The notes beneath the pieces are model-generated. The model was not told the DNA's origin, made no database searches, and saw only the letters and a list, made by a program, of their open reading frames with translations. Made by a program: the position numbers and the translations under genes. A DNA stretch of 64,000 nt from an uncultured Flavobacteriaceae bacterium. Its GTDB lineage: Bacteria; Bacteroidota; Bacteroidia; Flavobacteriales; Flavobacteriaceae. How positions within the stretch are numbered: the first letter of the stretch is position 1; every line of letters starts with the position of its first letter. The DNA is taken from positions 1-64,000 of the forward strand of contig CANMLX010000020.1 in assembly GCA_947498845.1 (NCBI GenBank). The letters run 5' to 3'. Shown piece after piece: positions 56,488 through 63,293 of this stretch.

Positions 56488-56809
56488 TATCTTTCAACTT
56501 TAAACTATCTTCATACTCTATAATAAAAATGTCTTCGTTTTCACGTTTCATATAATATTCTTCACGTGCGAACTTTTCCATACCGTCACCTGTACCTAGT
56601 TTTTTTATGGCTTTATTATCTTTATCAATTTCCTTTTTATAATATTCTTTTTCAGCTTCTAAATCGTCAATATCACTATTTAATTCCTTATGTATAAACC
56701 AGGAGTTATTATCGAAAAAAATCATCCATATTACAAACACTAACAGTATAAAAACGTAGATGTTTTTATAAAGGAATGAAAATTTATGATGTGTTTTAGG
56801 TTTTTTCAT
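56480..56809 (-). CDS. FtsB/DivIC septum formation protein
   Basis: A 109-aa bitopic membrane protein: short basic N terminus, one membrane helix (about 18-34, IYVFILLVFVIWMIFF), a coiled coil (SDIDDLEAEKEYYKKEIDKDN) and the conserved FAREEYYMKRENEDIFII of the FtsB/DivIC family. It takes part in the divisome with FtsL and FtsQ. It starts directly after the stop of udk (no gap) and overlaps mutA by 8 bp. Confidence 0.9.
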   Translation of the reverse strand: MKKPKTHHKFSFLYKNIYVFILLVFVIWMIFFDNNSWFIHKELNSDIDDLEAEKEYYKKEIDKDNKAIKKLGTGDGMEKFAREEYYMKRENEDIFIIEYEDSLKLKDNE

Positions 56810-57415
56810 CTAGAGTTTTTCGTTAATAATAGTGCGTACAATATTAATGGCTACGGTATTGTAATGGTTGTTTGGAATTATAATATCTGCATACTCTTTC
56901 ATGGGTTCTATAAACTGGTTGTGCATGGGCTTTAAAGTAGTTTTATAGCGTGCTAAAACTTCATCTAAATCTCTACCTCGCTCCGATATATCTCGCTTTA
57001 ATCGTCTTATTAGGCGCTCGTCACTATCGGCATGAACAAATATTTTAATATCAAATAATTCTCTAAGCTCTGGATTGGTTAGAATTAAAATACCTTCAAC
57101 AATAATAACTTTTCTGGGATGTGTTAAAATGGTATCTCCAGTTCTATTATGTTTAACGAAAGAATATACGGGCTGGTGTATGGGTTCGTTGTTTTTTAGT
57201 TGTTTTAGATGTTGGGTTAATAACTCAAAATCGATGCTCCTTGGATGATCAAAATTAATTTTAACACGTTCGCTATAGCTTAAATGTGACGTGTCATTAT
57301 AATAAGAATCTTGAGAAATAACACCTACTTCACCTTCGGGTAACTCCTTTAATAATTGATTTACAACGGTTGTTTTACCACAACCAGTACCACCAGCTAT
57401 TCCTATTACCAGCAT
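56810..57415 (-). CDS. udk: uridine kinase
   Basis: A 201-aa P-loop kinase phosphorylating uridine and cytidine in pyrimidine salvage. Walker A is GIAGGTGCGKTT at the N terminus; other motifs are ISQDSYYNDTSHLSYSER, NFDHPRSIDFELL, VIIVEGILILTNPELRELF and RLIRRLKRDISERGRD. Length is standard. It is the first gene of the udk-divIC-mutA-lipoproteins-mutB operon. Confidence 0.95.
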   Translation of the reverse strand: MLVIGIAGGTGCGKTTVVNQLLKELPEGEVGVISQDSYYNDTSHLSYSERVKINFDHPRSIDFELLTQHLKQLKNNEPIHQPVYSFVKHNRTGDTILTHPRKVIIVEGILILTNPELRELFDIKIFVHADSDERLIRRLKRDISERGRDLDEVLARYKTTLKPMHNQFIEPMKEYADIIIPNNHYNTVAINIVRTIINEKL

Positions 57416-57437
57416 ATTTAATTAATGTTAAAATACT

Positions 57438-57500
57438 CCGAGGCTTGCCTCTAAATTAAAAATATATTTCCAACAAATACCTCGTGAGCTTGACACGAGG
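57438..57500. repeat. two small hairpins between operons
   Basis: GAGGC-TT-GCCTC at 57440-57451 and CCTCGTG-AGCTTGA-CACGAGG at 57480-57500. Neither is followed by a convincing U tract. They lie between the udk promoter region and the cytochrome gene. Confidence 0.55.
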
Positions 57501-57555
57501 CTGTTTATTAATAAAACAAAGTTAGTAAATTGGATGTTTAAGGTAGATATTATTG

Positions 57556-57960
57556 CTATTTTTTCACAGCTTCAACTTCTTCTATGGTAACAATCTCTGT
57601 ATTTGTATTTCCCCAGCTATTGTTAATATAATTCATAACATCTGCCACCTCTTCATTATCTAAACCTAGTGGTGCCATATAACTATTATAGTCGATGCCG
57701 TTTACAGTGATCTCTCCTTTTTGCCCAAACTTTATACCTTTAATACTTGCTGTTCTATTATTTTTAAGGTAATCTGAATTTGCTAGAGGAGGGAAAGTAT
57801 ACGCTACTCCTTCGCCATTTGCCATATGGCAGTTTATGCAAAAGTCTCCATAAATCTCTTTTCCTCTAGAAATACTTTCCTGTAATGGATCCTGTTGTGA
57901 AAGGCTTAATGTTCCCCAAAAACAGAAGCTACTTAAAGCTAAAATTATAAATGCTTTCAT
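57556..57960 (-). CDS. c-type cytochrome
   Basis: A 134-aa exported monohaem cytochrome. Signal peptide about 1-21, haem site Cys41-x-x-Cys44-His45 in FCINCHMANGEG, and a likely axial Met in YNSYMAPLGLDNEE. It follows the sugar dehydrogenase gene by 16 bp and is probably its electron acceptor in the periplasm, passing electrons to the respiratory chain. Confidence 0.88.
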   Translation of the reverse strand: MKAFIILALSSFCFWGTLSLSQQDPLQESISRGKEIYGDFCINCHMANGEGVAYTFPPLANSDYLKNNRTASIKGIKFGQKGEITVNGIDYNSYMAPLGLDNEEVADVMNYINNSWGNTNTEIVTIEEVEAVKK

Positions 57961-57976
57961 AGTATTTGTTTAAAAT

Positions 57977-59104
57977 TTAATTTGAGTTAGGTACAATTTT
58001 TACAATGCCTTTCCCTTCTATGGCTGCATATAAATAGCCATCGGGCGCTTGTTTTACAGTTCTAAACCTACCTAAACCTTCAAATAATTTTTCGCGTTTA
58101 ATTACTTTATTTTTTTTAATTATCAAACGTTCTAAATATTCAAATTTTAAAGAGCCAACTAATAAACTTTTTTCCCAATCTGGGTATTTTTTTGAAGTAA
58201 TAAAAGTCATTCCGCTGGGTGCAATAGAAGGAACCCAGTAAAATAAAGGCTGTTCCATACCTTCTTTTTTAGTAATATCTGTAAAAGGTGTACCGCTGTA
58301 ATTTATTCCATAGGAAATTACAGGCCAACCATAATTTTTACCTTTTTCTATAATATTTATTTCATCTCCACCTTTAGGACCATGTTCATGCACCCATAAT
58401 TTTCCAGTTTTAGGATGTAAAATCATACCTTGCGGGTTGCGGTGCCCATAACTAAAAATGGCTTTTTTAGCATTAGGTGTATTTACAAAAGGGTTATCTT
58501 GAGGAATGCTACCATCGTCTTTTAATCTGTAAATTTTACCACAATCTCTTGTAATGTCTTGAGGGTTTACATCGCGGTTCCCTCTATCTCCAATCGAAAA
58601 ATATAAATACCCATCGCTATCAAATTCTATTCGGGAACCAAAGTGTTGTCCTTTTTTGGTGTTAATACCGGCTTTGTATAGCAGTTGTTTTTCAACTAGG
58701 CTATCGTTTTTTATTTTTGCTCTCATTAAGGCAGTATTACCGCCAGTACCTTCTCCTTTAGGAGAAGCAAAAGTAAAATATAACCAACCATTATCTTTAT
58801 AGTTTGGGTGTAATTTAATATCTAAAAAGCCACCTTGACCTCTTACATATATTTCTGGTAACCCAGCTATTTCTGTTTTTTTGTCGTTCTTAAAGAGGAT
58901 TAACGTGCCCGTTTTTTCTGTGATTAAAATACTTCCATCGGGTAAAAATTCCATACCCCAGGGAATATCCAATTCAGGTACCACCACTTCGGTTTTGTAA
59001 TTTATCTTGTCTGGCGTTTTTGCAATTACTTTAGAAGGTGTTTGTTGTGCAGAAATAGTGTAGCTAACAAGAGAAAATATTAAACTGCAAATAAAATGTT
59101 TCAT
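57977..59104 (-). CDS. PQQ-dependent sugar dehydrogenase
   Basis: A 375-aa periplasmic six-bladed propeller of the soluble glucose/sorbosone dehydrogenase family (GSDH). The start at 59104 (MKHFICSLIFSLVSYTISAQ) gives a clean signal peptide. Blade motifs: LDIPWGMEFLPDGSILITEK, GQGGFLDIKLHPNYKDNGWL, GQHFGSRIEFDSDGYLYFS, SYGHRNPQGMILHP, HEHGPKGGDEINII and GKNYGWPVISYGINYSG. PQQ-binding and the sugar cannot be told from sequence; some relatives act on other aldoses. A c-type cytochrome gene follows. Confidence 0.9.
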   Translation of the reverse strand: MKHFICSLIFSLVSYTISAQQTPSKVIAKTPDKINYKTEVVVPELDIPWGMEFLPDGSILITEKTGTLILFKNDKKTEIAGLPEIYVRGQGGFLDIKLHPNYKDNGWLYFTFASPKGEGTGGNTALMRAKIKNDSLVEKQLLYKAGINTKKGQHFGSRIEFDSDGYLYFSIGDRGNRDVNPQDITRDCGKIYRLKDDGSIPQDNPFVNTPNAKKAIFSYGHRNPQGMILHPKTGKLWVHEHGPKGGDEINIIEKGKNYGWPVISYGINYSGTPFTDITKKEGMEQPLFYWVPSIAPSGMTFITSKKYPDWEKSLLVGSLKFEYLERLIIKKNKVIKREKLFEGLGRFRTVKQAPDGYLYAAIEGKGIVKIVPNSN

Positions 59105-59125
59105 ACCTAATAATTTTGAGTTCAA

Positions 59126-59554
59126 GATACGTTAAAACCTGAATTCGACCTAAGAACACTATTCTTTTAAATTCAAATCCCTTTCTATTACCCACTTAAG
59201 TTAAATAAGTGCATTGTGTAATTCTTATAAAACAGTGAAAAATAATTCATTGGTCTCAAATTTAGTCGAAACTATGTACTTTAGTGCATTTCGCTTTAGC
59301 TTCTAAAAACTTTTGACACGAATTACACGAATTTACACAGATTTGATTACGTAATTCATCTGGCAGACTTTCAGTCTGCGAACCAAACCTATGGACTTAC
59401 AGTCTATAGTGGTTTAGTTTCAAGCTAAAAACCACTAAACAGACCATCTTATTCCTTAAATAACGATAAACTAGCATGCTAGTCTATCGTTATTATAAGT
59501 TGAATCTAGCCTGTTTATTGACTTTTATCTACGATTCTTATATCGAATTCAGGT
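59126..59554. repeat. intergenic region with several palindromes
   Basis: About 430 bp without a gene. GCAGACT-TTC-AGTCTGC at 59363-59379; GTGGTTTAG / CTAAAAACCAC around 59409-59435; and a 36-bp near-perfect palindrome at 59459-59494 (arms AATAACGATA / TATCGTTATT around the perfect core ACTAGCATGCTAGT, one mismatched pair). Between two minus-strand genes, the last could act as a terminator for the receptor gene or as a protein-binding site. Confidence 0.6.
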
Positions 59555-61897
59555 TTAAAATGAATAATTTATGGATATTCCAGAATAATAATTTATTGGA
59601 TTTCCTGGATAGTAATACCTAGGCGCATTACCGCCAAAACCTGAAGCATTAATTAAAATTTGTGAGGCATATTGTTTGTCAAAAATATTGTTTAAACCAA
59701 AAAAGAGATTGTAATTTAATTGAGGGATTAGTGTTTTTTTATAGCCTATTTTTAAGTTGCTTAAGCTGTAGTTATCAGAGAATAAACTATTGCTATCTGT
59801 AATTGGTATTTTACCAACGTGCTGAAAATTAAAATTACCATAAAGTCCAATTTTGGAAACCATTTCAATTCCCAAATTAATAACACTTGATGGTACTCCT
59901 GTTAATTTATTCCCAGAGTAATTATTATCTTGATCTACAAAGGTTTTAAATTTATAATTATTGAGAGCGCAATTCCCAAATACAGAAAATTTAAACTTAG
60001 ATGTATTTTTTAATGTATACTTTAGTTGTGCTTCTATACCGTCATGATTAGTTTTGCCAGCATTAATGCCTATAAAGGCATCTTCTGATGTTCTTCGTGA
60101 AACCAAAAGGTTTTTTATGGCTAGGCGGTATATAGAAAGGTTGTAGAATAGGTTGTTGTTACTGTTAGAGCCTCGAATACCGATTTCAATATTCCAACCT
60201 GTTTCTGGGTTTAAGTTATTATTTATGTTCCCGTCGGGGCGTAAGGTTTCGGCAAGTGAAAGTGGTGAAAATCCATGGCTTACATTAGCATAAATGTTTA
60301 AATTGGTATTAATATTGTAAAGTATGCCTAGCTTTGGAGAAAATAAACCTTTAAATTTAAAGGCTCCAGATTGATCGGGATTGGAAGTTGCGATTGGAAA
60401 GTTATCACTTAAATGGTAGCTAGTTTTATTGTAATTTAATCCAAGTACAACATCGGTTTTCTTAGTTAAGTTATATCTGCTTTCAAAAAATATATTGTAG
60501 TACGATCTTTTTTCTTCAAAATTAGATAAAGCAATACCTTTTACACTACCAATAGCTTCAGGAAACTCTTGATACAGATTTTCAAACGTTTTATAGTTGT
60601 AGTTATCTTTAAATAACTCTACTCCTAAAACCCACTTAAAAGTTCTATTGCTTAATTTAAAATTATGATTAATCCTGTGCCTTACTCCAAAACCAAGAAC
60701 GTTTTCATCCAGAATATTAAAAGGCCTAGGTTCGTAAGAATCTCTAAAGGATATAAAACCACTTGTGTTTTGTTCGAGATTTTTATTAAACAAATGTTTT
60801 AATGAAACTCCAAAAAGCCCTCTTTTGGTATCTTCAAATCCTTTTGATCGTTTCCATGTAAATGTAGCAGATTCGGGGTTATCCCTAAAATCGGTTTCGT
60901 TTAGTGAGCTGGGAATAAATGCTTTTAAATTAGAAAAAGCAATTAGTGTAGTTAACTCATTATTCTTATTTATACGGTGTACAGAATTTAGAGTAAGCGC
61001 ATGCCTATTGTATTGGTTGTTTTCTCTGTAGCCATCGCTTTCTGTTTTACTATAAACAAGTTTAAAACTGTTAGTGTTATTGCCATAATTTACATGAAAC
61101 ATGTTTTTTAAAAGCCCAAAGGTCCCTATAGTTGTTTCGCTTTGCAGGCTAAAATCGTTAAAACTACTTTGTTTTGGTGAGAGTTGAATAACACCGCCTA
61201 AACCAGCACCATAAATACTGGAAGTAGCACCTTTGGTTATTTCTATTTTTGAAATTGATCCTAGCTCAAAATCTTCAAGACTTGTTTCTCCGCTACCATT
61301 TGTGAGCGGTATGTCTTTAAAATAAGCTCTAATTTTTGCAGAGCCAAATAAGTTTCTGGAACCCACACCTCTTATTGTAATACGATTCGTGTTAAGCGCA
61401 CCTGTTTGCATAAATACACCAGGTATACTATTTAAAGCCTGGTTTATATTTATAGAATTATATCTTTTAATATCTTGATTTGAGATTATACTAACACTAG
61501 ATGTAGCGTCTTTTATAGCTAAGGGGATATGAGTTGCATTAATTATTACTTCGTTTAATAAAGAAGGATGTTTTTCAAGGTGAATAGTATAACTTTTTTT
61601 CGGACTTAATTTGATGGTTTTTTCCAGATAATCTTCTTTTTTTAAAAGGTAAAAACCAGATGTTTTAATTTGAAAGAAACCTTTTTTGCTTACAAAAGAG
61701 GAGTCTGTTTTAATTAAAGTAATAGTAATATCTTCCAGTACTCTATTTTCAGAGTCGGTAATTTTGTTTATAATTTGCTGTTGGCAAAAACAAAACTGAG
61801 ATACAGCAATAAGGAAAAATTTGAGTACACCTTTTTTTTTCACATGTGAAAAATATATCTTTTCTAAGGAAGAGAAAAACTTTAAAATAATTTTCAC
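59555..61897 (-). CDS. TonB-dependent outer-membrane receptor
   Basis: Up to 780 aa. After the signal (ending SQFCFCQQ) comes a short carboxypeptidase-like domain (QQIINKITDSENRVLEDITI), a plug (INQALNSIPGVFMQTGALNTNRITIRG in sequence with IEITKGATSSIYGAGLGGVI) and a beta barrel ending YYSGISINYSF. The ATG at 61897 gives a long N-terminal extension; a GTG at 61843 (VKKKGVLKFFLIAVSQ) gives a more typical signal peptide and may be the true start. That GTG lies in the palindrome TTCACATGTGAA (61839-61850). The ligand is unknown; no SusD partner follows, so a siderophore, metal or vitamin is more likely than a glycan. Confidence 0.88.
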   Translation of the reverse strand: MKIILKFFSSLEKIYFSHVKKKGVLKFFLIAVSQFCFCQQQIINKITDSENRVLEDITITLIKTDSSFVSKKGFFQIKTSGFYLLKKEDYLEKTIKLSPKKSYTIHLEKHPSLLNEVIINATHIPLAIKDATSSVSIISNQDIKRYNSININQALNSIPGVFMQTGALNTNRITIRGVGSRNLFGSAKIRAYFKDIPLTNGSGETSLEDFELGSISKIEITKGATSSIYGAGLGGVIQLSPKQSSFNDFSLQSETTIGTFGLLKNMFHVNYGNNTNSFKLVYSKTESDGYRENNQYNRHALTLNSVHRINKNNELTTLIAFSNLKAFIPSSLNETDFRDNPESATFTWKRSKGFEDTKRGLFGVSLKHLFNKNLEQNTSGFISFRDSYEPRPFNILDENVLGFGVRHRINHNFKLSNRTFKWVLGVELFKDNYNYKTFENLYQEFPEAIGSVKGIALSNFEEKRSYYNIFFESRYNLTKKTDVVLGLNYNKTSYHLSDNFPIATSNPDQSGAFKFKGLFSPKLGILYNINTNLNIYANVSHGFSPLSLAETLRPDGNINNNLNPETGWNIEIGIRGSNSNNNLFYNLSIYRLAIKNLLVSRRTSEDAFIGINAGKTNHDGIEAQLKYTLKNTSKFKFSVFGNCALNNYKFKTFVDQDNNYSGNKLTGVPSSVINLGIEMVSKIGLYGNFNFQHVGKIPITDSNSLFSDNYSLSNLKIGYKKTLIPQLNYNLFFGLNNIFDKQYASQILINASGFGGNAPRYYYPGNPINYYSGISINYSF

Positions 61898-61927
61898 ATA
61901 AAAATGCTTAAGATGAATTTAAAAAAG

Positions 61928-61935
61928 TATATTTG
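61928..61935 (+). promoter_or_regulatory. promoter of the tRNA-Pro/GIY-YIG array
   Basis: TATATTTG fits the -7 box TAnnTTTG and is 17 bp before the first pseudo-tRNA. It is the only such box I found ahead of the array. Directly after it CACCCCG (61936-61942) pairs with the first bases of the pseudo-tRNA, CGGGGTG. Confidence 0.6.
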
Positions 61936-61951
61936 CACCCCGTTACATTTT

Positions 61952-62050
61952 CGGGGTGTAGCGTAGCCCTGTCGCAGATGACGCTTTAGCGTTATTATCG
62001 CGCCGCGTTTGGGACGCGGAGGTCGTCACGCTAGAGGCGTGACCACCCTC
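61952..62050 (+). pseudogene. degenerate tRNA-Pro, copy 1
   Basis: Identical to the intact tRNA-Pro at 62638 through CGGGGTGTAGCGTAGCCC and again through the anticodon arm CCGCGTTTGGGACGCGG, but with a 23-nt insertion in the D loop (holding a small hairpin, ACGCT-TT-AGCGT). The T arm is replaced by an unrelated stem-loop GTCACGC-TAGAG-GCGTGAC. The TTCGAAT loop is lost and the 3' acceptor reads CACCCTC, so it cannot form a normal tRNA. Confidence 0.85.
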
Positions 62051-62064
62051 AAAAGATAGAAGAT

Positions 62065-62304
62065 ATGTTTGTATATATTCTATTTAGTGAAAAAAGTTCT
62101 AGATATTATGTAGGTCAAACTGCAGATGTCGAAAAAAGATTGAAAAGACATAATCAAGGTCTTGTACCATCTACAAAATATGGTATGCCTTGGAAGATTG
62201 TTTTGCAAATTGAAGTAGAAACTAGATCAGGAGCAATGCTTCTAGAATCTAAAATCAAGAAAAGAGGCGCAAAACGATTTATAGATAGCCAATTCGGGGT
62301 GTAG
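62065..62304 (+). CDS. GIY-YIG nuclease in tRNA-Pro array, copy 1
   Basis: A 79-aa single-domain GIY-YIG protein (YhbQ/UPF0213-like size). FVYILFSE and YYVGQTADVEKRLKRHN carry the two motif strands and the catalytic-type Arg; LLESKIKKRG carries the Glu on the metal-binding helix. The last three codons, GGG GTG TAG, are part of the next pseudo-tRNA. It differs from copy 2 by only two synonymous changes. Natural DNA target unknown; position inside repeated tRNA sequence suggests the tRNA gene or its flank (inference). Confidence 0.88.
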   Translation: MFVYILFSEKSSRYYVGQTADVEKRLKRHNQGLVPSTKYGMPWKIVLQIEVETRSGAMLLESKIKKRGAKRFIDSQFGV

Positions 62305-62393
62305 CGTAGCCCTGTCGCAGATGACGCTTTAGCGTTATTATCGCGCCGCGTTTGGGACGCGGAGGTCGTCACGCTAGAGGCGTGACCACCCTC
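62295..62393 (+). pseudogene. degenerate tRNA-Pro, copy 2
   Basis: Same structure as 61952-62050, 343 bp further on: intact first 18 nt and anticodon arm, D-loop insertion, T arm replaced by the GTCACGC hairpin. It overlaps the 3' end of nuclease copy 1 by 10 nt. Confidence 0.85.
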
Positions 62394-62407
62394 AAAAGAT
62401 AGAAGAT

Positions 62408-62647
62408 ATGTTTGTATATATTCTATTTAGTGAAAAAAGTTCTAGATATTATGTAGGTCAAACTGCAGATGTCGAAAAAAGATTGAAAAGACATAATCAA
62501 GGTCTTGTACCATCAACAAAATATGGTATGCCTTGGAAGATTGTTTTGCAAATTGAAGTAGAAACTAGATCAGGAGCAATGCTTCTAGAATCTAAAATCA
62601 AGAAAAGAGGTGCAAAACGATTTATAGATAGCCAATTCGGGGTGTAG
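62408..62647 (+). CDS. GIY-YIG nuclease in tRNA-Pro array, copy 2
   Basis: Encodes exactly the same 79 residues as copy 1; the only DNA differences are two third-position changes (TCT/TCA and GGC/GGT). Its 3' end overlaps the intact tRNA-Pro gene by 10 nt: the first tRNA base is the third base of the Phe77 codon, and the stop TAG lies in the tRNA 5' strand and D-arm region. Processing of the tRNA 5' end would cut the message before its stop codon. Confidence 0.88.
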   Translation: MFVYILFSEKSSRYYVGQTADVEKRLKRHNQGLVPSTKYGMPWKIVLQIEVETRSGAMLLESKIKKRGAKRFIDSQFGV

Positions 62648-62712
62648 CGTAGCCCGGTTATCGCGCCGCGTTTGGGACGCGGAGGTCGCAGGTTCGAATC
62701 CTGCCACCCCGA
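62638..62712 (+). tRNA. tRNA-Pro(UGG)
   Basis: 75 nt without CCA. Acceptor CGGGGTG / CACCCCG with discriminator A, D arm GCGTAGCCCGGTTATCGC, anticodon stem CCGCG / CGCGG with loop TTTGGGA (anticodon TGG at 62673-62675), T arm CAGG-TTCGAAT-CCTG. CCA is not encoded. Confidence 0.95.
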
Positions 62713-62736
62713 CAAATTATAGTATCAATTTATAGT

Positions 62737-62770
62737 AAAAACCTGATAATTTTATGATTATCAGGTTTTT
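62737..62770 (+). terminator. intrinsic terminator after tRNA-Pro
   Basis: Perfect 14-bp stem AAAAACCTGATAAT / ATTATCAGGTTTTT, loop TTTATG, then further T. It ends the array transcript 25 nt past the tRNA. Confidence 0.9.
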
Positions 62771-63293
62771 TGGTTTTATGATTATCATACCAATTGATGT
62801 GATTAAAAAATAACAGATCAGAAATCAGAGGTTCTCAATGGTGATTTGAGCGAAATCTAAAATCATCTCTTTAAATGTTATCGTCATTTAATGTAGTAAC
62901 ATAAAGTGATTACTTCATATGTTATTAAAGCAAGCTACTTTGGTTAAAACTGAAATAATATACCATTATGTGAATTCAGTAGCAATTGATGGCACATCTC
63001 TTTGTTAGATTTTAGTTTTACTTGCAAAAAAAGTTTTTTTGAATAAAAACATAAATATTGGTCAGTCTTGGTAATTTGCTTACCTTTATCCAAGGATTAC
63101 TAATCTTTATAGTATCAATCATTCACTATTATTTTTGTTGATGAGCTCTTACAGCAAAATCCGTCACATTAACAGGTTTCATACTTATAGTTGAATTATC
63201 AGGAAACTAGTCCAACATCAGAGTGTTAATAATTAGCACGCTAGGTACTTCAATACATATTTAGTTTTTTTGGTGTCATTAATACAATTTTGT
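62771..63293. other. intergenic region before LicC-like gene
   Basis: About 520 bp. It holds one half-site ATACCAATT (62787-62795) of the palindromic family seen at 49.9-50.2 kb but no matching second arm nearby. No gene or clear promoter was seen; TACAATTTTG just before 63294 is too close to the ATG to be a normal -7 box. Confidence 0.45.

Noticed and set aside
62154..62372. Minus-strand open frame of 72 codons across pseudo-tRNA 2 and the nuclease gene (and its twin at 62497-62715)
   Set aside because: It is the antisense of the tRNA and GIY-YIG coding sequence; the text SNLRPPRPKRG in the twin is the reverse of the tRNA itself, a well-known false ORF.
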